A stretch of 18,295 nt of DNA from Akkermansia muciniphila (lineage in GTDB: Bacteria > Verrucomicrobiota > Verrucomicrobiia > Limisphaerales > UBA9464): assembly GCA_945873715.1 (NCBI GenBank), contig CAMCFL010000010.1, forward strand, positions 1 to 18,295. The letters run 5' to 3'. Below the pieces are notes generated by a model. The model was not told the DNA's origin and made no database searches. It was given only the letters and a program-made list of their open reading frames with translations. Positions 9,701-14,291 of this stretch are shown in pieces (position 1 is the first letter of the stretch; the number at the start of each line of letters is the position of its first letter). A program made the position numbers and the translations under genes.

Positions 9701-12700
9701 GTCGGTAGCGGATGTCCGCGACCACCGTCTGCCCATCGAAGGTCAGGCTGGTGGAAGTGAATCCCCACGTCGCCGGATTGAAGGTGGCCCCGTTCAGGTA
9801 AGGATCGCTGACGCCGGTGAAGATCCGAAACGCTTCGCCGATGGCCGCCTGGATCTCTTCTTCGGATCCCTCCCGGATCTGCGCGATCAGTCCGGAGGTC
9901 GAGGTCGCGGCCGTGCCCGGTGCCGGGGCGCTGATCTGATATCCGCCAAGACCCAGGCCTTCGAAGCGGTAGTTGCCTGCCGCATCCGCATCGACCCAGA
10001 TGAACCCGTTCTCCTGCGGGATGGCGACGCGGACGTTCGGCTCCGGTTGCCCCAGCACGTTGAGCACGCGTCCGGTGATCCGGCCCATCGACCCCAGCCG
10101 GATGACCACGTAGTTGTCGATGCCGGCGACGACGTTCACGGGCGCGCTGCCCAAGCGGGGGAAGTCGAAGGCGGGCGACGACTTCGGATTGCCGGGATCG
10201 GTCGTGCGTTCGACCCCGGCACTGATGGTGCGCGCTCCGGTGGGAACGCCGGGAAGGCTGAAGGTCCCCGACGCATCGGTGCGGACCACGCCTTCCCCTC
10301 CGGCAACGAGGGCGTTGGCCACGGGCTGTCCGAGGGCGGATTCCACCCGGCCGATCACCGTCGCACGCCCTTGGAGCGCGATGCTCACATGACGCGTGCT
10401 GCCCGCGGCGACCTGGACACCCCGGCGTTCACCGGTGCGCCGGCCGTCGGAGGAAATCGCCACCACGTCGTAGGTGCCCACGGGGATCCCCGAGGCAACC
10501 CACAGGCCGGATTCGTCGCCCTCGGCGACGGCAATCACGTTGCCAAAGCGACCGGATTCGTAGCGCCCGACGAACACCCGTCCGCTGGCGTGCGGAGTGG
10601 CGTTGTCGGTTTCAAACACCTGTCCGGCGAGGGTGCCGCGTTCGATCACCTGGGTGCCCAGGACGATTGGGATCTCCTTCACCTGCCCCACCGCGTCGAT
10701 GAGACCGGCAACGGTCCGCTGGGCACCCGACGCCGCAGCGGCGCTGACGGTGAACACCCCGAGGGGAACGCCCTGGAAGACGAAGCGTCCGTTGGCATCG
10801 GAGAAGACACCCCGACCCAGCTCCCGTGAGTCGGGATCAGGAAACAGGTTCACCGCCACCTGCGACACCGGGGTGACGCCATCGGGGGCCAACACGGTGC
10901 CAGCGACCGTACCGCGGCCGCGGAAACGCAGCGCGACGAAGACCTGGGTTCCCTCCCGCGACGAGCCCATGGGAACCAGATCGCGCAGGACGGCACGGTC
11001 CAATCCCTCGGCCCGCGCGATGGCCTCGGTCACGGTGCCGGTGCCAAAGGCGGCGGCGAGGAAACCGGCCTGTCCGGAGGATTCCGCGCGCTCGCGGAGA
11101 CGGTTGGCGGTGGCGGCGTCGCCAACGGCAGCATCGATGAGAAGCTGGATGGCCTCGGGCGCGAGCCCGGCGGTGTCGGTGGCCGAGATCGAGTACGGGA
11201 TGCCGGACATGACGTAGTCGAACTCGAAGAAGCCGTTCCCGTCGGTGAACACCTGGGCGGGACGCTGGATCCAGGCTTCGCAACTGGAGCTGAAACCCGT
11301 GTCGAACTTGAGGTCATGCTCAGTGAGCGTCACCGGCACGGCGATGGCCGGACTGCCATCGGCACGCACCACGCGTCCCCGGATCGCCACCCCCTGGCTC
11401 GCGCCATTGGCAACGGGCACGGGCGCGGAGAGCAGTTCGTTGCCACGCACATCGGTGACGCCGCGGACGATCAACGAGCGCGGCCGGATCGCGCCCACGG
11501 TCTGGCGCATATTCAGGAGGGCGACGCGGCCGCCGGGCTGGATCTGGACCGACCCGGCGACGTTGCCGTTGTCGAGTTGATACGCCGTCGGGACATCGAC
11601 CTGGTCCTGGGTCATGGACTTGGAGAACAACACGGCGATGACGGTGCCGTAGTTGCGACCGGGAGCGGGCAGGCAGGTGGCACCCGGACGTCCGGAAAGC
11701 ACGGTGAGATCCTGAAGCACGGCCAGCACCGACGGAGCCGACTCCTGGAGGGGAACGATCGTGGCGGCAATGGAGGCGTCGCTCTCACCGTTGCAGTCGA
11801 GATCGACGATCAGGGCGTCGGAAGCACCTCCGGTGACGAAGCGATAACAGGCGTTGGTCGAAGGGGCGTCGAGTTGCCAGCGGAGCGTGCGGCCGAGGCC
11901 GTTGGTGCCGACATCAACGAGCGAGACTTCGGCCTGGGCGACTTCCTCCGTAAACCGCCATTGAACTTCTGCCGAACGGCCGCCTGGGAACACCGCCCAG
12001 ACTCCGCGTTGCCCGGCGTACACCAGCGACTGCGTCTCGCCGCTGGACAGCACCTCGGCCACCCGTGCGCCGCCACCGAAGCCCACCTGGATCGAACCGG
12101 TATTCGCCGCCGCCACCCGCCAGGCCTCACCGCGACCGGCAAGATCCGGGGACCGTCGTGCCAGACGGGCGACGGCATCGACGCCGTCCGCCGCTGCGAG
12201 TTCATGCGCCACGGCCTCGCGCCATTCACGCCCGGCGTTGGTCGCTCGAAGGATCTGGTCGAACCCGGCGTTGAAGCTGCGTCCGCCCTGCCAGTCGAGC
12301 AGGAGATCGACGAGGACGCGGTCGAGGCTTTCGCCGTAGGCCAGACGTTGCCCCGCCTCGGCGAGTTCGAGCACGCGGGTCGTGAGGATGGACCGTGACA
12401 CGGGAATCACGCCGGGCGGCAACTGAGCCGCCGTGGCCACGCTGAGGCCCTGGCCCAGGACACGGATGGCAGCCGACAACAGCGCCGGAGGCAGGTTGGT
12501 GGCGTAGTCCGGCATCGCCAGTGTATCGGGCGAAAGTACCACGCCGCGTTCATCAATCCCCATCGTCAGGCGGAAGCGACCCTGCACCCCATCATCACCC
12601 GTGGTGAGATTGGAGAAGCTGATCGCTCCGGTGCGCTGGGCGCGCACGCGATAGGTGGCGGTGGCGGTCTGACCGGGAAGGATCGTTCCCAACTGGACCG

Positions 12701-14291
12701 TGTCGGAAGTCTCCAGCACGCCGCCGCTGAGGCTCGCCGACGGCAACGTGACCGAGACGAGGTTCGCCGGGGTGGAGCCGGTGTTCAGGACCGTGACGCT
12801 CGCCTCGTACGGTTCGCCCGTGCGGATCGTCCGCGGATGGGTGAAGGCGAGGGAGAACTTCGGGTTGCGCACCAGGACCGATCCGGCGGCCTTGCCCTTG
12901 ATCCTGACCGTGCCGGCGGCCAGACCGTCGAGATCCGCCGTGAGTTCGATGTCCATCACGTGAAGACCTTCCTGCAGGCCTTCGACCAGGAACTCGCCCT
13001 GGCCGCCTTCCCCCGGGAACAGACGTCCGATGTCATCCGCCGTGCCCGGCTTGCCATCGGGCCCCGGGCGGACGACCGGCTGCACGGGCTGCACGACGGC
13101 GCCGGAACCGATGCGGGCAAAGCGGAGGGGATCATCACCGGGCTGGCTGTAATCGGTGCTGACGACCCGGTCGGGACCGGGCGGCAGGAACAGTCGCGCC
13201 TCGATGTTGAAGGCGGACAAACCCGAACCGGCGGGCGACGCGTTCTCGGTGAAGATCTGGACGCTGAAGAACTGGTTCAGGAACCCGATGTTCCCCGGGA
13301 TCACCACCAACGCCGGGATGGGGGGAATGGTGAGACCCAGACCATCGGCATCGGCCACGTCGGCGCGTTGGAAGTTGATCCCCTGCACCTGGAGGTTGAG
13401 CTGCGACGCTTCCAGCTCCGGCGGAAGCTGGGCATCCGAGGCAATCTGCTGGTTGATCAGCGCGGCCTCGGCCAGGCGCTTCTCCAGTTCCGCCGCCGGG
13501 ATGATCTCGGAGTTGCCGGTGAAACGTGGTGAGACCACCGGGAACCGCACCGGGATGGTCTTACCATCGAGGACGAACCCGACCTCGAACTCGACCGCCC
13601 GGAAGTTCTGTTCATCAATGACGATCCCCTTCTCCTGGATCTCATCCGTGGTGAGAGGTCGCGACGTGACCTTGGAAACCAGCACCTCGTCGAACACCCG
13701 CACCGGCACACTCGAGGGCTGGCCTTCCAGACGGATCACGCCGGACACGGCATCCACCAGACGGACGTTGTCGAGCTGATAGTCCCCCACGAGGTTGAGC
13801 GGCGGCAACAGCAGTGCTGCATTCGGGGCGCCCACCAGACGACGGGCCTCCGGAAGCCCCGGACCGCGCAGGGTCGCCTCAACATAAGCCCCCTCCGCCA
13901 ACGCCAGCACCGCCGGATCGTTGGTCGAGGTCCCCGTGGTGATCTGGACCGAAACCGATCCTGCCACCCCCTTGGGCACCGAGAGGATCGAGGGCGAAAC
14001 CCGCAGTTGCGTGCCGGTGATCCGGTAATCCAGGGAGACCAACGGAACCGCCGCCCCACTCCGGGCACCCAACAGCAGGGCAAACAGGCAGACCCACGCG
14101 AAGAACCCCAGGTTCCCTCCCGGGAGCACGGGCGTCCCCGCCCGCTCGGGCTTACCCATGAACGGGGGGATGGGCGGCCCGCCCGTCCCTGCCAAGGCGA
14201 CCCCTCCCATTCCCAAGCCCGGTTCTGACGGTACCGGCGGGCCGCCGGATACCCCCCTCTGAAGTGCCATCTGCGGATTCATGGTGTTCAT
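582..14291 (-). CDS. Giant exported multidomain repeat protein (putative surface adhesin/fibre)
   Basis: About 4,569 residues, ending RVRTR then TGA at 584-582. I number from the ATG at 14291, which overlaps the upstream stop as ATGA. Visible order: signal peptide with core FFAWVCLFALLLG (about 63-75); an unassigned region (83-960) with a GPDGKPGTADD motif, a DUF11/CARDB-like stretch (about 474-565), a helical stretch (588-716) and a Big_5-like module (880-950); thirteen CarboxypepD-regulatory-like repeats (968-2245); Big_5/SbsA-type Ig modules (2245-2960); thrombospondin-3-like calcium repeats (2972-3054); a GSWTDAANW motif (about 3175); six 199-residue repeats (about 3230-4425); and the FFRVR end module. 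No enzyme active site is seen. An extended secreted or surface fibre is inferred. The start is uncertain: no candidate has a good Shine-Dalgarno. The ATG at 14159 would give a textbook 37-residue signal peptide, while 14291 gives an unusually long Pro/Gly-rich leader. Frame and stop are secure; function is not. Confidence 0.9.
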   Translation of the reverse strand: MNTMNPQMALQRGVSGGPPVPSEPGLGMGGVALAGTGGPPIPPFMGKPERAGTPVLPGGNLGFFAWVCLFALLLGARSGAAVPLVSLDYRITGTQLRVSPSILSVPKGVAGSVSVQITTGTSTNDPAVLALAEGAYVEATLRGPGLPEARRLVGAPNAALLLPPLNLVGDYQLDNVRLVDAVSGVIRLEGQPSSVPVRVFDEVLVSKVTSRPLTTDEIQEKGIVIDEQNFRAVEFEVGFVLDGKTIPVRFPVVSPRFTGNSEIIPAAELEKRLAEAALINQQIASDAQLPPELEASQLNLQVQGINFQRADVADADGLGLTIPPIPALVVIPGNIGFLNQFFSVQIFTENASPAGSGLSAFNIEARLFLPPGPDRVVSTDYSQPGDDPLRFARIGSGAVVQPVQPVVRPGPDGKPGTADDIGRLFPGEGGQGEFLVEGLQEGLHVMDIELTADLDGLAAGTVRIKGKAAGSVLVRNPKFSLAFTHPRTIRTGEPYEASVTVLNTGSTPANLVSVTLPSASLSGGVLETSDTVQLGTILPGQTATATYRVRAQRTGAISFSNLTTGDDGVQGRFRLTMGIDERGVVLSPDTLAMPDYATNLPPALLSAAIRVLGQGLSVATAAQLPPGVIPVSRSILTTRVLELAEAGQRLAYGESLDRVLVDLLLDWQGGRSFNAGFDQILRATNAGREWREAVAHELAAADGVDAVARLARRSPDLAGRGEAWRVAAANTGSIQVGFGGGARVAEVLSSGETQSLVYAGQRGVWAVFPGGRSAEVQWRFTEEVAQAEVSLVDVGTNGLGRTLRWQLDAPSTNACYRFVTGGASDALIVDLDCNGESDASIAATIVPLQESAPSVLAVLQDLTVLSGRPGATCLPAPGRNYGTVIAVLFSKSMTQDQVDVPTAYQLDNGNVAGSVQIQPGGRVALLNMRQTVGAIRPRSLIVRGVTDVRGNELLSAPVPVANGASQGVAIRGRVVRADGSPAIAVPVTLTEHDLKFDTGFSSSCEAWIQRPAQVFTDGNGFFEFDYVMSGIPYSISATDTAGLAPEAIQLLIDAAVGDAATANRLRERAESSGQAGFLAAAFGTGTVTEAIARAEGLDRAVLRDLVPMGSSREGTQVFVALRFRGRGTVAGTVLAPDGVTPVSQVAVNLFPDPDSRELGRGVFSDANGRFVFQGVPLGVFTVSAAAASGAQRTVAGLIDAVGQVKEIPIVLGTQVIERGTLAGQVFETDNATPHASGRVFVGRYESGRFGNVIAVAEGDESGLWVASGIPVGTYDVVAISSDGRRTGERRGVQVAAGSTRHVSIALQGRATVIGRVESALGQPVANALVAGGEGVVRTDASGTFSLPGVPTGARTISAGVERTTDPGNPKSSPAFDFPRLGSAPVNVVAGIDNYVVIRLGSMGRITGRVLNVLGQPEPNVRVAIPQENGFIWVDADAAGNYRFEGLGLGGYQISAPAPGTAATSTSGLIAQIREGSEEEIQAAIGEAFRIFTGVSDPYLNGATFNPATWGFTSTSLTFDGQTVVADIRYRREGSVSGRVLNAQGVPIGARVRLTGIGPLANGASSFVVRGEVNSDPALGTFEFPGALLAGSWGIQVASPFYPSVLSASGVTTQLDPDATNIVLQFPPVAEVNGRLVGRVLQPDGSPVGANVNVRISFGDDYIVRTRTNGTFDTQIALPARAYTVQAEDPVTGLKGVAGVSVQPGVTNSVEVRLLGKGSLRVAVQFAGGAPAPGASVEVVLGGYPGDRLTGTTGGDGTLHLENLFEGGYAVCGSAVSGPSQIKGRSGVTVVRDQQASVVVTLAPTATLRGTFVKRDRVTPIGFAQIAVGSIGFAATDPQGFFEIVGIPLGTYRLVSQDPVTGAGATTSVTLAVNGEVRTVQLIEQSRGEVVGRVIGSYGTNFVAGASVTVQAHDGLTPARSVTSGPDGSFSFPGTPAGPFTLSARDPVSGLTGSASATLPVNAASIQLDVPIQPLGALAVTVVRPADSTPASPAAVQISGPRTLSTDVDAGGQALFTDLPLGSYHVRVTSLVLVENRSIGTASAQVSRAGAVVPVAVRLDGVGSIAGQVFQSDGTTSAPGIEVRLVSQSPSFNGLTLPTLTDAQGRYDFDNVPIGAFSVAATAQSLGSTASGRLQADGQSVTVDLVLGSSGVVNGRLVRADGTNAVAGVDVLLSFRSQTGLPGLAQVRTDAQGAFQFRSIPVGAFFLESIGAGFGGIARIESSLLGNGETNALGDVRFDEDDPRVVAVSPADSATGIPTTSVVDLWFNEALDPISLNPRGVYLRSSTQTVPAAVTLLADPTNGVLRRVRLAPSGPLQSEVTYEVIVIDGERLDATGGVIATGPRDRVGRPLVVPFLSRFTTSDDAPPQLVSLFPTNGAVQLDPRTILRWSFNEPLRATSPSVVVSGPAGPIAGLTSVGVNGLVVNFTPDAALPANQQFTVTLSDVFDLAGNRATGEPFISHFSTLDTVGPTIAALRVVDGRPPIAGSTLAVEALLVAEEPGAGVRFSRDFIPAGSLAAAPFRIDVSLPSSGATTVRAIATDRYGNEGPVAELVLQTQANQPPEVSLVRVDAPGTTLTNGQPFTIRVAATDDLAVTNLVLVGVGPISFATNLVHGGAREFSFIVPTEAPAGTSYRFLARAIDAQGLDSFEATLELVVEDTRAPSLAFENPAAGALLTGPIFLISADNSLRHTLELRLSGALVSTQSLVVVGTPGTSVTNGFPVDLAAAPVGGGEVIATALATDDRTNTTQLVRSFRLPDLRAPRLTSVTPTNTAPRQSLWSSLIAFNFDEALDPTTVLASRVSLTNASGSVVPFTLELGEVGRQIQVRPARPLTPGTTYTATLLPGFADGTGNVWQTATGQPVPPEGWATRFTTAALVDVSPTNGFVVMSGQSLAVRVDFEEGVGATRFRFALGDAPPTEVVAGVTRASTTLTVPAVATAGPLTLSLVAGPDAAFSQPFTLTPVVLQVVPATGDFDGDGLPDGFELANGLDPLRNDAALDPDLDGLTHGQEFLVGSDPFLSDTDGDTLKDGAEVALGTSAILRDTDGDGLEDNIDPRPLIVDGGVTVEGLAQVNLMEGDSIELVFLSTASEAPVTRVEIADAITGPAFLSSRSIRMTNSPTGGTAAYTIAVNPLHDAAGVHRFTVRAIAANGESGTLEVTLNIADNPALTESRWVSGVSGSWTDAANWSAGVPGPGQVAVIDAPGAYTVRVAGTTVAAAGVVLAQASAEFSIAGAVFDAPVEIRNGGVVVENHQTLTIQRAWVQRGSLRMNSRDVNTFLSGGGYLDLQGQWRVFAQGGGGGYALVRLPIWASTGSRIQVDGGAQLGFWNGGHLTGSAQLVVGGLMNFVADGSARELTLLAGSRLEGGGTLLVSGSNRLVVHDQLDVATAVALIDSSEATGSGSLEFKQSQTLARVWNLPVTVAASVAVGSDGAVFNAPVLVQPDATFWVNNNQVLTINGTLTNRGTVRMNSRDVNSVLSGTGRVHNEGLFRVTPQGGGGGSARWHMPITQASTGRIQIDGGAQVLLRPGGALDLDGLLNIDGYLAVDAADPALEVRLNSGGGITGDGTLRFRGTSRLMMNAPATVAANLEMFESSRVEGPGLLTLADDQNLTGRYLAPVLLAPGANVGFSEPIFSGPLTLAATATGRINGNQRLTIDGAFTNRGTLLMISRDVNTWLQGTGVVHNAGLLRVLQQGGGGGNARIQVPVVTEAGGTMLLDGGTQTLLSTGGRLEVHGPFQIDGYLAIEGVSPGLEVALESGGILTGGGTIRFHGPSRLLMNAPATVSANLEMFDSSRVEGTGLLTLTHEQTLTGQYFAPVLLAPGASVAFSDPTFTGPLTLAETALGRINGNRTLTLDGTFTNRGTMLMISRDVNTSLRGTGLVHNAGLLRVVQQGGGGAYARIHVPVVTEAGGTMLLDGGTQTILSSGSRLEVRGPVQIDGYLAIDAVSPGLEVALESGGTLTGNGTIRFHGPSRLLMNAPATVSANLEMFDPSRVEGIGLLTLTDDQTLTGRYLAPVLLAPGANVGFADPIFKGPLTLAATATGVIHGNRTFTLDGAFTNRGTMLMISRDVNTWMQGTGRVHNAGLLRVYPQGGGGGYARIHVPVITEAGGTILLDGASHTWLGGGGRLEVRGPVQIEGYFAIEGASPGLEVALESDGTLTGTGTIRFHGPSRLVMNAAASVSAHLQMFDASRVEGTGLLTLLNDQNLTGQYLAPVLLASGSSVGFSSPTFLNQLTLDSGAAAIVSGNQSLIVNGSLTNHGILRMISRDVNTTISGTGSFVNHGQFHVYPQGGGGGWARVHLPLTTSASGQTQVDGGARLGFGEGGTFTLAGTAHIDGGGLIQFWNAGPPRDLTLLTGAQWTGAGQIDFLGSNRLVVTGNATLAGGLMNLAQSSTMDGTGTLTVLAGATLLWDHAVTFPGSIVLHGTLHAVSGTSRIAGTLTLQPGGLLRNPVALEVGAYVDQVGTVEGALPIVIGFGPGSVDFRIDSIAFQDPLSGVRRAAALTVVTGPVVIECRGPEGRNLLLEESSDLQRWLPVEAIVVEVTPGHYRARVESTDPTESPLRFFRVRTR
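1010..4605 (-). repeat. Six in-frame tandem repeats of exactly 597 bp (199 aa)
   Basis: The codon triplet for Asp-Val-Asn in the motif SRDVN recurs with its last base at 4470, 3873, 3276, 2679, 2082 and 1485, a constant step of 597 bp, so no net indel separates the copies. Each unit carries (M)xSRDVN, then about 20 residues on QGGGG(G/A), IxVDGG or LLDGG, a 'GTxxxxGxSRLxMN' stretch, a 'SRVEGxGLLTL' stretch, then APVLLxPG and a TNRGTxxM run into the next unit. The block also includes about 45 residues of a partial unit before the first SRDVN. The short beta-strand/Gly/Asn pattern suggests a beta-solenoid or filamentous-adhesin-like fold, by inference. The middle units (roughly 1900-3540) remain very similar at DNA level; the outer two have diverged. 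Confidence 0.95.
5125..5380 (-). other. Thrombospondin-3/dockerin-like calcium-binding segment
   Basis: Within the giant protein, residues about 2972-3054 contain DFDGDGLPDGFE, DPDLDGLTHGQE, DTDGDTLKDGAE and DTDGDGLEDNIDP, the spaced Asp pattern of calcium-binding thrombospondin type-3 repeats. In this family the Asp side chains bind calcium and stiffen extracellular stalks. The segment separates the Ig-like part from the 199-residue repeat part, so it may act as a rigid joint. Confidence 0.85.
7560..11391 (-). repeat. Thirteen CarboxypepD-regulatory-like (transthyretin-type) domain repeats
   Basis: Residues about 968-2245 of the giant protein are built of units of the form (G)xVxGRVLxxDGxPVxxAxVxL ... 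TDxxGxFxFxxVPxGxYxVxA. Units begin near 11391, 10920, 10645, 10365, 10090, 9700, 9400, 9145, 8885, 8635, 8365, 8110 and 7850, most about 250-300 bp apart with two longer ones. This is the beta-sandwich signature of the CarboxypepD_reg/CnaB-like families, used as spacers in exported bacterial proteins. Unlike the 199-residue repeats downstream, these units are strongly diverged in sequence and length, so they are an older array. Confidence 0.85.
14049..14159 (-). other. Signal peptide of the giant protein (with alternative start at 14159)
   Basis: From the ATG at 14159 the leader reads MGKPERAG..., followed by the hydrophobic core FFAWVCLFALLLG and ARSGAA, with a likely signal peptidase I cut after SGAA (codon 14051-14049). 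Lys3 and Arg6 give the positive n-region. This indicates Sec export. If translation begins at 14291 instead, the same core is preceded by about 62 Pro/Gly-rich residues, unusual for a signal peptide. A GGGAGG sequence lies just downstream of the 14159 start, but it is followed by a CTG codon rather than ATG. Confidence 0.7.
14129..14253. repeat. GC palindromes inside the leader of the giant gene
   Basis: Three short palindromes sit between the lipase stop and the signal-peptide core: CGGGCG/CGCCCG (14129-14144, loop TCCC), GGGCGG-C-CCGCCC (14172-14184), and an interrupted palindrome at 14230-14253 with arms GGTA+CCGGCGG and CCGCCGG+TACC. If the 14291 start is used they encode the Pro/Gly-rich leader. 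They resemble the intergenic palindromes at the other end of the window, which argues that this stretch is, or recently was, a non-coding spacer. Confidence 0.55.
14288..14291 (-). promoter_or_regulatory. ATGA start/stop overlap between the two genes
   Basis: The minus strand reads CCG-ATGA-ACACC: TGA (14290-14288) ends the hydrolase after ...QTSFR and the ATG (14291-14289) opens the giant reading frame. The bases before it (ACTTCCTTCCG) contain no Shine-Dalgarno. Four-base ATGA overlaps usually mark termination-reinitiation coupling, so the second protein would depend on translation of the first. This would not apply if the real start is at 14159. Confidence 0.6.

Noticed and set aside
309..13532. 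Long plus-strand open frames opposite the giant gene (309-3386, 3729-6191, 6225-8321, 8376-10829, 11316-12398, 12837-13532)
   Set aside because: All lie in one frame, in exact codon register with the minus-strand gene. In that register antisense stops require sense TTA, CTA or TCA codons, which GC-rich genes avoid, so the frame stays open by codon bias. The translations are repetitive Asp/Arg/Gly/His-rich text with no domain, whereas the minus strand gives clear domains and a signal peptide.
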